A DNA stretch of 64,000 bases from GCA-2746795 sp963747345 (GCA_963747345.1 CAVVFA010000012.1:371708-435707), one strand, 5' to 3'; shown: positions 31,970 to 42,193, counted from the stretch's first letter. Numbers and translations: made by a program. Notes: a model not told the origin generated them from the letters alone.

Positions 31970-32320
31970 TCAATCTGGAAACCGATAAAAATAATTATGA
32001 TCTCCCGTCAACGTCTCTAACCGAAAATGGATGGCATGACCGTCATCCGCTTCAAAAGCAATTGTCAACCGGCGGCCAATCAATTTCCCCACTAACGCCC
32101 AATATTCCTTAGCGAAATCCTCGGTCGGTTTTAGCACACCATCTTCATCTTCCTGACGTCCGGCAACCAATTCCAGCAAACGCACCACATATTTGTCTGC
32201 CGCCTCAACAATAGCCACGACTTCTGCTTTGAATACAGCCCGCAAATAATCGCCATTCGGCAACCGCCAGGCAAACTGGGCGGGAAAGGTTTCCCCGATT
32301 TCGTAATGTGACTCAGGCAT
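31970..32320 (-). CDS. Conserved-looking hypothetical protein
   Basis: 116 residues, small and acidic, ATG start. It begins MPESHYEIGETFPAQFAWRL and contains VEAADKYVVRLLELVAGRQ and a C-terminal FEADDGHAIHFRLETLTGDH. No signal peptide or membrane segment. I do not recognise a family. It lies alone, convergent with the DprE1-like gene and downstream of the MalK-type ATPase, whose 3' end is 84 bases away. Confidence 0.6.
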   Translation of the reverse strand: MPESHYEIGETFPAQFAWRLPNGDYLRAVFKAEVVAIVEAADKYVVRLLELVAGRQEDEDGVLKPTEDFAKEYWALVGKLIGRRLTIAFEADDGHAIHFRLETLTGDHNYFYRFPD

Positions 32321-32336
32321 AAGCTACTCACAAAAA

Positions 32337-32376
32337 AAACGGCCGTTTCTTAGCACCTAAGCGCCAAACGGCCGTT
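32337..32376. repeat. Two intergenic copies of the AACGGCCGTT palindrome
   Basis: AAACGGCCGTTT at 32337-32348 and AAACGGCCGTT at 32366-32376 lie 17 bases apart in non-coding DNA between two minus-strand genes. Their presence outside coding frames shows the palindrome is not merely a codon-pair effect. Confidence 0.75.
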
Positions 32377-32403
32377 CTCAACTCTCAAATTACAACAGAC
32401 AGA

Positions 32404-33507
32404 TTAGCGAATCGCCATCTCTGTATTTTTGTCGAAGATGTGCATCTGGTTCATGTCCATGACCATACCAATCTTATCACCGATACTGGCTTCTATAGCG
32501 GGTATCAACCGTAGCCACCAAGCTGTTCTTGCCCGATGTAGCAAACAGATTCAATTCATGACCCAGCAATTCAACTACTTCAATTGTAATCTCAAACGGA
32601 GCAGCAATGATGCCCGGAGGTGCATATTGTGGCACATGCATATTCTCAGGACGCATTCCAAAGATCAACCTCTTTACCAACAGACACCCTTGAAAGCAGC
32701 TTGTCTCTCAGCAGGAACTTCAACGCGGAAATCACCAGAATCAACAATCATCTTACCTTCTTCTTGCACGATGGTGGCATTGAAGAAGTTCATGCTTGGG
32801 CTGCCAATAAAACCAGCAACAAAGACATTGTTCGGTGTTTTGTAAAGCGCACGTGGGGAATCGATTTGTTGCAGAATACCATCAGCCAACACAGCAATGC
32901 GGTCACCCATCGTCATCGCTTCAACCTGGTCATGGGTTACATAGATGAACGTTGTTCCCAGACGTTTGTGCAACTTGGTGATTTCTGCACGAGCAGAAAC
33001 GCGCAACTTAGCATCCAAGTTGGAAAGCGGTTCGTCCATCAAGAAGACGGCAGGTTCACGCACAATCGCACGACCCACAGCCACACGTTGACGCTGACCA
33101 CCAGACAAAGCCTTCGGTTTACGATCGAGCAGATTGCCCAGACCCAAAATATCAGCAGCTTCTTTCACACGACGGTCAATTTCAGCCTTCGGCGTTTTAC
33201 GCAGTTTCAAACCAAATGCCATATTGTCATACACACTCATGTGGGGATAAAGCGCGTAAGATTGGAACACCATAGCAATGTCCCGATCCTTCGGAGGTAC
33301 GTCATTTACAACACGGTCGCCAATCAAAATATCACCATCACTAATTTCTTCCAGCCCAGCGAGCATACGCAAGCTAGTTGATTTACCACAACCGGAAGGG
33401 CCAACAAAGACAACAAACTCTTTGTCTGCGATTTCCATGTTCAAATCTGTGATGACGGTAACGTCTCCGAAACTTTTGTAGACATTTTTGTAGGTTACAC
33501 TTGCCAT
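32404..33507 (-). CDS. MalK/UgpC-type sugar ABC transporter ATPase (two frameshifts)
   Basis: About 367 residues after repair, normal for the CUT1 ATPases (MsmX, UgpC, MalK) that power several carbohydrate importers. Walker A GPSGCGKST (~36), Q-loop VFQSYALYPHMSV, signature LSGGQRQRVAVGRAI, Walker B AVFLMDEPLSNLD and switch His YVTHDQVEAMTMGDR are all present. The C-terminal regulatory (TOBE/OB) domain is split: frame changes near 32677 and 32495 join FGMRPENMHVPQ to DKIGMVMDMNQMHIFD, ending AIR. A good RBS (AAGGAGAATT) precedes ATG 33507. No permease or binding protein is adjacent, as is common for shared MsmX-like ATPases. Confidence 0.92.
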
Positions 33508-33679
33508 TTATAATTCTCCTTAAAAGACTGTTGGATCTAATCAATAAAAATTGATATACAACAGATAATTGGATTTCTCAGCCCCTTCAAATCTTATGCG
33601 AAAAGACTTACTCAATAGTACCAGTCGGCACATTATATGTCAATGAAACAACAGAGGACTGTCTAAAAGCGTGGTGCTG

Positions 33680-34067
33680 TTATTCATCGTGGGGTAAGCC
33701 GTCTGGTGGCTGACGTTTGCGCAAGCTTTTGAGCGGTGTATAAAACCCGTCAAGGATAGCAATTTCCAGAATGCTGGGCGGCAAATTAAGCGGGCATGTG
33801 ATTAGCGTAGCTATGTATCCAATTGGCCACACTTTGATGATTGACGCTAAGAAGCCGGCTGATTTCCCGTAGACTCAAGCCTTCTAAATAAAGGCTCAGA
33901 GCTTGCAGACGAACATCTTCATCATACCCTTGCTCTATCGGTTCAGGCGTGTAGCGCGTTTTGCACTGTCTGCACCGATAACGCTGGCTGCCAGCAGGGG
34001 TGAAGCCAGCTTTAGCTTGTCGTTCTTCACTGCCGCATTGTGGGCAAATGAGCTCTTGGCTGTCCAT
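33680..34067 (-). CDS. IS1-InsA-like zinc-ribbon/HTH protein (one frameshift)
   Basis: ICPQCGSEERQAKAGFTPAG-x-QRYRCRQC forms a four-cysteine ribbon, followed by an HTH segment LQALSLYLEGLSLREISRLL and SVNHQSVANWIHSYA. This is the InsA-type DNA-binding half of IS1-family transposases; no catalytic DDE half follows. The apparent stop at 33786 probably reflects an extra C (ATGCCCGC for ATGCCGC). The frame then continues with NLPPSILEIAILDGFYTPLK to TAA 33680, giving about 128 residues. No terminal inverted repeats were seen, so it may be a domesticated regulator. Its start is 4 bases after the kinase gene 34071. Confidence 0.7.
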
Positions 34068-34070
34068 TCT

Positions 34071-35039
34071 TTACAATAATGTCAAAAAGATGGCGATGAA
34101 AAGTAATCCGAGTGCAAAAAGCAGGGCAACCCAGTTTGTTTTGAGGGCATCGAGGTAAGGATTAGGCGGGGAAACGGCCGTTTTCACACCAGGCATCGGG
34201 CTCTTACCAGTAAGGACTTGGTGAAACTCCTGCACCGTATCCGGTCGGTCATCAGGGTGCATTTCGAGCGCCCACATCACTGCATCAGAAACCGTCTTCG
34301 AGACATCTGGGTTGAGCGTATGCGGCGGTTTTAAGATGCGCGGATTGAGGAAACGGGATTTAGCATCTGCGGGTCGCGTATTGGTCAGCAAATGGTAGAG
34401 CGTGCCACCCAGCGCATAAATATCAGTACGGACATCCGTATGCCCCCCATCCCCGCCATACTGCTCTAAGGGCGTATACAACGCTGTACCACGTCCTTGC
34501 ACCACTGTAATTGTGCGCGAATCATCCGGCGCCATCAATTTTACCAAACCAAAATCAACGAGTTTGATACGGCCGTCTGGTGTCAATTTAATGTTGGCCG
34601 GTTTAATATCACGATGCAGTACAGGAGGTGCTTGCTTATGCAAATGCGCCAGTCCATCCATAATTTGTGATGCCCATGATAAAACCGTTCCCTGTGCAAG
34701 CGGGGCATTGTTTGCCTCTAAGATTTCTTTGAGGTCTTCTCCCGGAACAAAATCCATTACCAGATAATCCTGGTCATCTTCAGAGAAAAAATCAGAAACT
34801 TTGGGTAAATTAGGATGATCAAGCTGCGCTAAAATGCTCGCTTCTTGCAAAAACTGACTTTGCGCCTGGTGTTGCTGCTCTAGCGTCAGGCTAGGATCAG
34901 GCACAACGACTTTGATGGCGCATAAACGCCCCGGTAGGCGCAAATCCTCCGCCCGATAGACGGAACCCATACCGCCTTTACCGACTATGTTGGTTATCTT
35001 GTACCGTTCGCGTAAAATACTGTCTGTATGTAGTGTCAC
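34071..35039 (-). CDS. Membrane-anchored serine/threonine protein kinase
   Basis: 322 residues, Hanks-type. Glycine loop IVGKGGMGSVYRAED, ATP-lysine in CAIKVVV, catalytic loop VLHRDIKPANIKL, DFG in KLVDFGLVKL, and a P+1 region GTALYTPLEQYGG followed by TDIYALGGTLYHLLTN. A short linker and one C-terminal helix (WVALLFALGLLFIAIFLTLL) place the kinase at the inner membrane without an outside sensor domain. It is divergent (80-base gap) from an FHA-winged-helix regulator, whose FHA domain is a natural reader of its phospho-Thr products. Confidence 0.93.
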   Translation of the reverse strand: MTLHTDSILRERYKITNIVGKGGMGSVYRAEDLRLPGRLCAIKVVVPDPSLTLEQQHQAQSQFLQEASILAQLDHPNLPKVSDFFSEDDQDYLVMDFVPGEDLKEILEANNAPLAQGTVLSWASQIMDGLAHLHKQAPPVLHRDIKPANIKLTPDGRIKLVDFGLVKLMAPDDSRTITVVQGRGTALYTPLEQYGGDGGHTDVRTDIYALGGTLYHLLTNTRPADAKSRFLNPRILKPPHTLNPDVSKTVSDAVMWALEMHPDDRPDTVQEFHQVLTGKSPMPGVKTAVSPPNPYLDALKTNWVALLFALGLLFIAIFLTLL

Positions 35040-35119
35040 TATAAGCTCTTGTCGTTACCGAATTTATCGGTATTATAAACCAATTCGGCGATAATGACTT
35101 TCTCAGGAAGGGACGACTC

Positions 35120-35764
35120 ATGGATGAACAACCTGTATTAATTGAACGTGAAGGACAGCTTGTCGGTCAACGTTGGACGATTGACCGTGACGAATACATT
35201 ATTGGGCGTGGTGGTGAAAGTGCATTGGTCTTGCCAGAACGCCAAGTTTCTCGCCATCACATCAAGATTCTGAATGATAACGGCCGTTATCTACTCCAAG
35301 ACCTCGGCAGCAAAAACGGAACCCATCTCAATGGCACCCAAATCACGGGAACCGTACCGCTGCAAGACGGCGACGAAATTCAGATAGCGCTCTGTGTTAA
35401 ACTCGTATTCGTCGGCACAGATGCTACCTTGCCACTCACCTTTGAACCACCTACATTGGAAGGCACGCTCGCCATTGATGAAGCACAGCGCTCCATTTTC
35501 ATTGACAACAAGCCGCTAGACCCGCCGCTGTCATTGGCCCAGTTCCGCCTCATCAAATTGCTCTATGATGCAGATGGTGCCGTATGCAGCCGTGACCAAA
35601 TCATCGAGACGGTTTGGCCTGGCACGGACGGTATTGGTGTTTCTGAGCAAGCAATTGATGCGCTCATCCGTCGTCTGCGAGACCGTTTATCTGAGGTAGA
35701 CGAGCACAACTACATCGTCACCGTTCGCGGTCATGGCTTCCGCATAGACAACACCCCTCACTAA
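35120..35764 (+). CDS. FHA domain-winged-helix transcriptional regulator
   Basis: 214 residues. The FHA domain (about 22-98) has the full phosphothreonine pocket: YIIGRGGES, QVSRHHIKI and LGSKNGTHLNG. Residues 115-210 are an OmpR-type winged helix (LSLAQFRLIKLLYDADGAVC, SEQAIDALIRRLRDRL, VRGHGFRI). The domain order FHA then wHTH resembles a two-component regulator in which FHA replaces the receiver. It is transcribed divergently from a Ser/Thr kinase, the likely upstream partner. RBS AGGAAGGGACG precedes ATG 35120. An intrinsic terminator follows. Confidence 0.92.
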   Translation: MDEQPVLIEREGQLVGQRWTIDRDEYIIGRGGESALVLPERQVSRHHIKILNDNGRYLLQDLGSKNGTHLNGTQITGTVPLQDGDEIQIALCVKLVFVGTDATLPLTFEPPTLEGTLAIDEAQRSIFIDNKPLDPPLSLAQFRLIKLLYDADGAVCSRDQIIETVWPGTDGIGVSEQAIDALIRRLRDRLSEVDEHNYIVTVRGHGFRIDNTPH

Positions 35765-35767
35765 CAC

Positions 35768-35816
35768 AAAAAAAGGACACGGACGACTTTGAAATCATTC
35801 GTGTCCTTTTTCTTTT
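35768..35816 (+). terminator. Intrinsic terminator after the FHA regulator
   Basis: AAAGGACACG and CGTGTCCTTTTTC form the stem, flanked by A- and T-runs on the two sides, so it could serve both strands, including the convergent CpXC gene. Confidence 0.8.
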
Positions 35817-35867
35817 TAAAGCATTCAATCCCCCGAGTTCAGACCTGTAGGGTCTGTACAGTTACAA

Positions 35868-37208
35868 TTAAAGCCTGGCTCTAATCATAGCGATGCTGCT
35901 TTTTACGTTTTCCAAAATGTCTAGTTGACCTTGCTGTTCGATTTGCTGCTGCACTGCATCCATTACCTGTAACATTTCCAAAGAGACTAACTGTGGATTT
36001 TCATCCAGGATTTGTTCTCTTTCGGCGTCAGTTGGCGCTTCCAACATCTGGTTTAGCAAGCGAATCTCAGGCGGCACTTGGGCATCGGCGACAGCGACGA
36101 TGGTTTCTTGAATCTGGCGCAGTTGCGCTGCTTGCTTGGCGTTTCCGGCTTCGTCAGCTTGATTGATGCGGGAGATGAGGAAGTACATGAAGGCATCGTC
36201 TAAACGCTGGAAGTTTTCAGCAACGGCCGTTTGCATATCCTCAGCCTCCAAAATCATCTTCAACGTCGCAGCCGCTTCCGCCATCATCTGATTAGAGCGT
36301 TCCCGCATCTCATCATAAATCGCCACCAAACGAGTGCGGATGTCTAGCAGACGCTGCGCTTGAACCAGATCCCCTGATTTCTCAACCTTTTCAATTTCCG
36401 CAGAAAATTGTTGGAAAAATTCATACTTAAGTGCATCTTGACCCATCATCACGAGCGCATCAATAATCGCGTCATCATTCTGATTGATTAAAATGTGCTT
36501 CAGCAACAAATCAGCAGATACACCCCCACCTTGGGCTTTAGCGTCTCGACTAAAGGCATGAAGGGCAATCTGTCGTTTTTCAATTTCCTTGCCAACTGGC
36601 GTACCCACCATCAATTTTGCCCGAAGATTGGTCAGCTTCACCATCTGTTCGTCATCATTTGCTTGGGCGGCATAATCAATGATTTGTTGCAGCATGGCAA
36701 AAAACTGTTCGTCCAGCAACTTCATGTTTTCTTTAACAAGATAATCACGCACATCCGAGTCTGCATTGGCAAGTTTGCCCAGCAATTCCGATTGTTGTCG
36801 CTGGCGGGCAATCATTTCTTTGGTAATGCCTTCTGTTTCCAGAATATTTTCCATGAAAGTCTGGAACGTCAAGATGACTTGCGGTTGCAGCATATAAGCT
36901 TTGCGCTGTGCCATGGGCGTGGCTTCCATAATCTGCCGCACCATGCTGCCGATAATTTGCTCGCGCTGAATGTGATCCATATGCATTTCAGGTGGCACAA
37001 ACGTCATAAACAGTTCGTTTGCCGGATCATGATAAACCAACGGGGTGGAAATTTGTCCACTTGCCCCACAATTGGGACAAACAGCCATATTGAGCTGTCC
37101 ACTTAATATGTATTCTTTGATTTCAGGTTGTTGTCCCACATCAAGCAGTTGAAATACCTGCGCCGGATAAGGCGTATGACAATTAGGACATGTAATTTGT
37201 GTTTGCAT
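35868..37208 (-). CDS. CpXC-domain protein
   Basis: 446 residues, soluble. The N-terminus carries two zinc-ribbon-like knuckles, ITCPNCHTPYPAQ and AVCPNCGASGQ, separated as in the CpXC family (PF14353), followed by STPLVYHDPANELFMTFVPP. The rest is long alpha-helical, Gln/Met/Leu-rich and probably coiled (YDEMRERSNQMMAEAAATLK). The family function is unknown. It lies between the FHA/kinase pair and a sensor kinase and reads intact from ATG 37208 with RBS GAGGAGAATTC. Confidence 0.85.
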   Translation of the reverse strand: MQTQITCPNCHTPYPAQVFQLLDVGQQPEIKEYILSGQLNMAVCPNCGASGQISTPLVYHDPANELFMTFVPPEMHMDHIQREQIIGSMVRQIMEATPMAQRKAYMLQPQVILTFQTFMENILETEGITKEMIARQRQQSELLGKLANADSDVRDYLVKENMKLLDEQFFAMLQQIIDYAAQANDDEQMVKLTNLRAKLMVGTPVGKEIEKRQIALHAFSRDAKAQGGGVSADLLLKHILINQNDDAIIDALVMMGQDALKYEFFQQFSAEIEKVEKSGDLVQAQRLLDIRTRLVAIYDEMRERSNQMMAEAAATLKMILEAEDMQTAVAENFQRLDDAFMYFLISRINQADEAGNAKQAAQLRQIQETIVAVADAQVPPEIRLLNQMLEAPTDAEREQILDENPQLVSLEMLQVMDAVQQQIEQQGQLDILENVKSSIAMIRARL

Positions 37209-37244
37209 GAATTCTCCTCAAAAGATAGGACGCAGATCAATACA

Positions 37245-37289
37245 GCTAAACAGGGATTGCACCCTAAAAAGGTTCAATCCCTGTTTAGC
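37245..37289 (-). terminator. Strong hairpin after the sensor kinase
   Basis: GCTAAACAGGGATTG at 37245-37259 pairs perfectly with CAATCCCTGTTTAGC at 37275-37289. It lies between the end of the kinase (37321) and the start of the CpXC gene (37208). No long T-run follows, so termination may be partial. Confidence 0.65.
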
Positions 37290-37320
37290 ACCAAAAACCT
37301 GTGTCCCAATTATTTAAAAA

Positions 37321-38935
37321 CTAAACTGTGTCTAGTTGTTCGCGGGGTAATGAAAATGTAAATGTGGTACCGTGGCCTTCATCGTTGTTTCGGAACCAGA
37401 TACGGCCGTTATGCGCTTCAATAATAGCCTTAGACAAGAACAAGCCTAAACCAGTGCCTTCCGTTTTACGACTCAGCGCATTATCTAGTCGGGAAAATTT
37501 GTGAAAAATACGATGTTGTTCATGTTCGGGAATGCCAATACCTTCATCCCGCACCGACACCGTTACATATTCTGAATGGACTTCACCGGTCACAGAAATC
37601 TCGCCACCGTCCATCGTGTATTTTATCGCATTACTGACAAGATTGTTATAAACCTGATTCAAGCGGCGTTCATCCCCCCAAACAGTGGGGAAATCTGGCG
37701 GAAAATCGACCGAAAATGAGTGCTTGGGTGATTGCGTGCTAAATTTACGGATAACGGCCGTTGCCATTTTAGGCAGCATCACCTCATCACTAATCTCCAG
37801 CGTAAACGTCCCCGCCTGCAACCGAGAAACCTCCAGCAAATTATCAATCAGATCTGTTAGACTATCCGCCTCTTCTTCAATCACACTCAGCGATTCATCC
37901 AAAATTTCTGGTGACCAGTGAGCATCTTGCCGCCGCAGCGTACCCGCATATCCCTTAATAATAGAAACCGGGGTCTTCAACTCATGGCTAACCACAGAAA
38001 TAAACGTTTTTTGCAGTTCTTCCTCTTCACGGTAGCGCGTCAGGTCACGCACATTGGCGATGATGTCGGTCATACGGCCGTTTTCATCCAACAGCGGCGC
38101 ATACGTAATACCCAAACTAATCAGCTTGCCATCCGCCATCTGGTGAACATGATTCTCAGGACGACGGCAATCCCCTTCCACATAAATATGAGCCGCACCC
38201 GGCAAAGGCCAGCCGTTGGCAATCGCTTCATACAAATCCGTATTTGTGCGCAGCCGCTGCCACTCAATCACTTCACTGTGAGGTTTGCCGATGGCGTCTT
38301 GGGGCAGCCAACCCGTCATATTGCTCACCGCCGGATTAAAGCGACGAATCTTCAACGCCCGATCCAAAATCATGATACCATCCGCACTTTGCTGCAAAAT
38401 GGCATCGAGACGCTGTTTTTCCTTGTTGACTTGCTGGTACAAACGCGCATTACGCACCGCAATCGCCGCCTGTTCCGCAAAACTACGGAGCAAATCACGC
38501 ACATCGGGACCATACCGGTAATTGCCTGACTGGAAGACGTAGATCAGCCCGATGGGTTCTTCTCGATTGATCATGGGGATGCGGGTAACGGCCGTTAAGC
38601 CCAAATTAGCCTGCTGCGCAATCTCCTGCAATCGTGCCATCAACTCTGGCAAAGCCGCATCTCTCATTCCCTTCCTGATACGGCACACCACGCAGCAGCG
38701 GCTCAAAATGTTCCACCAAATGCGGCGGAATCCCATAAACAGCCGCCACGCGCAATAGTTCACTATCCGGCTCCGCCAGCACAATCATGCCCGCCCGTCC
38801 CGATACAATCTCCACCGCTGACTGCAAAATAATCCGTAACACATCATGCAAATCCAGTTCGGCCGTTAAAGCGCGGCTAATCGCCAACAAATATTCGCGC
38901 TGCAAAATTCGGATATCAACCAATGCTCTTGCCAT
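37321..38935 (-). CDS. GAF-PAS sensor histidine kinase (one frameshift)
   Basis: About 537 residues after repair, soluble. GAF domain at 25-195 (ALTAELDLHDVLRIILQSAV, GLIYVFQSGNYRYGPDVRDLL), PAS at 205-320 (DAILQQSADGIMILDRALKI, FNPAVSNMTGWLPQDAIG), HisKA with FISVVSHELKTPVSIIKGYA, and HATPase with NNLVSNAIKYTMDGG, DEGIGIPEHEQHRIF and GTGLGLFLSKAIIEAH. The frame breaks near 38663, where GAAGGGAATGAG should be GAAGGAATGAG. No receiver is adjacent, so its partner may be one of the orphan receivers at 16-18 kb. Confidence 0.9.
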
Positions 38936-39271
38936 ATAAAATCCTCAAATCAACCCATCTACAACCTTGTTGCTTTGCCGCCTGGCAACCTCCCACCCAG
39001 CAACTAGTGTTCCAAACAACTTTTGAAAAAACGAACCCGCAATGACGGCCACTAAAAGTTATAAACGGTAAGCCCTAAGCCGCAAATTGTAACATAGCCC
39101 CCATCAGACACCATCTGAGTTATGTTAGAGAATACCAAATCACCCATAAACCCTATCCCCAATCAATCTATTGTCATGTACAATAAAATTGTCGCCATTG
39201 CAGTTCAATCGTCAACAGGCAGTACACAATCCTTATCATTCCAATCCGGCCCGAGGCATGGAGACACGAAC
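38936..39271. other. Divergent intergenic region
   Basis: 336 bases between the sensor kinase (minus) and the GNAT fusion (plus), so both promoters should lie here. An open frame from 39122 continues into the GNAT gene but has untypical composition, and the GNAT fold starts at 39272. I see no clear hairpin or consensus promoter. Confidence 0.4.
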
Positions 39272-40890
39272 ATGGCCCAAATAAACGTCCGCCTTGTCAC
39301 CGAAGCAGATTTGCCAGCCGTACGTGACTTATTCTACCGAAGTTACGGCGAAAACTACCCCTACAAAGCATTCTACGACGACGAATGGCTCAAACGCAGC
39401 ATCTACCAAGACAGCTACCTTTTTCTTCTTGCCGAGCGCAATAACACCATTTTAGGGACGGCCTCAGTCTACTTTGAAGTAGGCGCGTATGCCGATCTTT
39501 GCGGCGAATTTGGACGGCTTGCTGTGCATCCCGATTATCGGGGACAAGGGGCAGGTACCGCCTTAATGGAAGCGCGGCTCAAATTTGCCGAAAAGCGGCT
39601 CCATTTTGGCCTCACTGAATGCCGTACCGCCCATCCGTTCGCCCAACGCATCTCCGAAAAGCACAATCTTCGGCCAATCGGCTTCATGCCACAAAAAGTA
39701 TTACTGGATAAACGGGAAAGCCTGGTCATGATGGCTCGCACCTTTGGCCCAGCTCAAGACCTACGATCCAATAATCCACGCGTCATCCCCGAAGCCTTCC
39801 TTCTTGGACAACTGGCTTTAGAAAATCTCGGCCTACGCAGCGATCTCATCGCCGTTGAAGATGTGGATGGGTATCCCATCGGCACTGGCTTCCAAGTTGA
39901 AGAACTCACAGAAGACGTACTCCCCCACTTGCTGCGCATTGAACGGGGCCGTTTATCTAAAAGGCATGTTTTTGGCAATTTACAGTTAAATTACGGCCTC
40001 TTCTTCCTGCAATCCCGCAACTCCCGGTATTTAGTCGCCAAGCAAGATGGCAAAATCGTCGGCGCTATCGGCTTTACGCTGGACGATATTGGCCGCAGCA
40101 TCAAAGTGCTGGAACTCATCGACTTGCGTGATGATGTGGCTGGATTTTTGCTCAAGGAGCTTGATTTGTGGGCGCAACAACTATATGGCGCTGAATATAT
40201 CGAAATCACAGTTAGCGCCTATTGGCCCAGCATTCAACAAACTTTAAGCAATTTAGGGCTTTGTACCTGTGGCTTACTGCCCTTCGTTTGTCTTCCATGA
40301 GGTTGAGCGGCTGGATACCATCAAAATGGCAAAACTCTACGTCCCGCTGGATATTGACGACGCCCATTTAACTGAGGCCAGCCGTGACATTTTCGATTTA
40401 GTGCGGCAAGGGTTTGAGGATAAACGGCAAGGCATTGAGGTCAATGCGGCAACGGGTCACATCGCCATTTTCCAGGGTTTGGAAGATGGCGAACTCTCCA
40501 AAATCGCTGGCATCTGTCGAGTGATTGAGTTCAAACAAGGGCGATGTGATTTTACGAGAAGGGGAACATGGGCAGCATTTTTACATGGTGCAAGATGGGC
40601 AGCTAGATATTTTGAGCAACGACCATACGACGCTCATTGGGCATGTCTATCGGGGTGATTTCTTGGGCGAGATTTCACTGGTCTCTGCGCAACCTTATAC
40701 GGCAACGGCCGTTGCGGCCACAGATGTCAAAATGGTCGCCCTCACCCACCAGGATTTTGAAGCGCTCATCAACCGTCATCCCCGCATTGGCATGAAAGTC
40801 ATGCGCAACATCGCCATCTCCGTCGGCGAAAAACTCCGCCATTTGGATAATCGCTACTCTGAAGACATTCAACATAAAAATCGCGGGTGA
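39272..40890 (+). CDS. Double-GNAT acetyltransferase fused to a cyclic-nucleotide-binding domain (two frameshifts)
   Basis: About 538 residues after repair. Residues 1-155 form a GNAT domain (RLVTEADLPAVRDLFYRSYG, acetyl-CoA loop AVHPDYRGQGAGTALMEA). A second, degenerate GNAT half lies at about 160-340 (YLVAKQDGKIVGAIGFTLDD). The last ~120 residues are a CRP-type cNMP domain: GDVILREGEHGQHFYMVQDG, GHVYRGDFLGEISLV, SAQPYTATAVA. The frame breaks at about 40282 and 40540 are single extra bases. cAMP-controlled protein acetyltransferases of mycobacteria (Pat) join the same domains in the opposite order, so allosteric control of acetylation by a cyclic nucleotide is a fair inference. Whether cAMP or cGMP binds is not settled. 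Confidence 0.82.
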
Positions 40891-40906
40891 ATCGGAATAA
40901 GAAAAA

Positions 40907-40945
40907 GCCTCTGATTATGACTTATCAGAGGCTCGTTTTTTATTT
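40907..40945 (+). terminator. Intrinsic terminator
   Basis: AGCCTCTGAT (40907-40916) and ATCAGAGGCT (40924-40933) form a 10-bp stem followed by CGTTTTTTATTT. It terminates the GNAT-cNMP gene and may also serve the convergent gene at 40972. Confidence 0.9.
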
Positions 40946-40971
40946 GCGTGATTCGCGGTAAAAAAGCTGTT

Positions 40972-41998
40972 TTAGTTGACGCTACTGGGATCAATACCCG
41001 CCGCTTTCAAGGCTTTGTTATACGCAGATTTCGCTTTGGAATTAGCAATACGCGCCTTCCGTGTGTCATCTGGAGACATAGTCGTCTGTAATCTCGATGA
41101 GGTCAGGCTGCGGGAATACCAGCAGGAGCAGCAGACAGGCGACTGGCGCAGGTGCGGCTTGAGCAACAGGAGCCGCTGCCGGAGCCGGAGCAGCCGCTGG
41201 AGCCGCCACCGCATTTGGATCAATACCAGCCGATTTTAATGATTTATTGTAAGCCGATTTCGCTTTGGAATTAGCAATACGTGCCTTCCGTTTTTCTTCT
41301 GCCGACATATCATCGGTAACTTCAATGTAGTCTGGTTCAGGAATGCCCGGAACAGCAACGGGCGCAGCTGCCGCAGCCGATGCAGCAGCAACGGGGGCGG
41401 CAGTGGGTGCAGCCCCGCCAGATTGTTCTGCCATTTTGGCCGCTTTCATGGCCGCTGATTTTGCTTTGGCATTGGCAATACGAGCTTTCCGTATCTCATC
41501 TGAAGACATCCCATCAGTTATCTCAATAACAGGATAATCCTTGCCCGGAACCATCTCGACTTTGCCGCCAGCAGCGGCAGCAGCGGCTGGTGCCGCTAGT
41601 GCGGCAGGGTCTACTGCTACCATACCCGTGCGTATTCCATCCCAGCCATGAACAGATGCAATTTTAACGGCCGTTATCGGGTCATCATTTACGCCAGCAA
41701 AAGCTGTCGCTTGTTTATCCTGCTTGTATTGGGGGCCAATCTGCATGTTCGCGCCACGCGGCATATCAGCCGCTTGTTTTGCAGCCAACTTTCGTGCTTC
41801 TTTATACTGAGCAGCAGAATCCACATCAACCTGAATTTTGTAGCCAAGTGTGATCGCTGGATTATAAGACCGATCTTTTACTTGTGATTCTTCACCACTT
41901 TTAATGACAGCCGTATCTAAACCCTTAATAGCCGCAGCTAAAATCAGAGCAACAATAATCGTTAATAAAATAGCAACAACACCGATAAGAATGACCAT
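40972..41998 (-). CDS. Membrane-anchored protein with three ~40-residue repeats (frameshifted)
   Basis: About 341 residues. One N-terminal helix (VILIGVVAILLTIIVALILA) precedes a region of about 100 residues (SYNPAITLGYKIQVDVDSAA). Then come three copies of a module of the form IEITDDMS-x2-E-x-RKARIANSKAKSA-x2-K, separated by Ala/Pro linkers. Copies two and three end in AGIDPNAV and AGIDPSSVN. I do not recognise the module. Its basic helix RKARIAN-x-KAKSA could bind an acidic or nucleic-acid partner. A frame break near 41090 (extra T in GACGACTATG), plus local shifts in the linker just before, split copy three. Flexible Ala/Pro linkers recall those of lipoyl proteins, but no lipoyl site is present. 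Confidence 0.65.
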
Positions 41999-42160
41999 AT
42001 GAGTATCCCTTTTCTCTTTGGTAACTAATGGCGACCATTATACAGTTTGTGCCTGATTTCTCAAACAGTTATGTGAATAAATTCGCATCTTGACGAGGCG
42101 CTTAACTTCTGCCAAAATCAAATGTATGAACGGCCGTTACCGAGTCCGATGGCAGGCAAC

Positions 42161-42184
42161 AAAAAAGCCCAGTTTCCTGGGCTT
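42161..42184 (-). terminator. Terminator of tRNA-Leu
   Basis: On the minus strand AAGCCCAGGAAACTGGGCTTTTTT is a 7-8 bp stem with a GAAA-type loop and a T-run, about 10 bases after the tRNA 3' end. Confidence 0.88.
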
Positions 42185-42193
42185 CAAAGTTAT

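Noticed and set aside
33680..34067. Complete IS1-family insertion sequence
   Set aside because: Only the InsA-like DNA-binding part is present; no DDE domain or inverted-repeat ends are visible.
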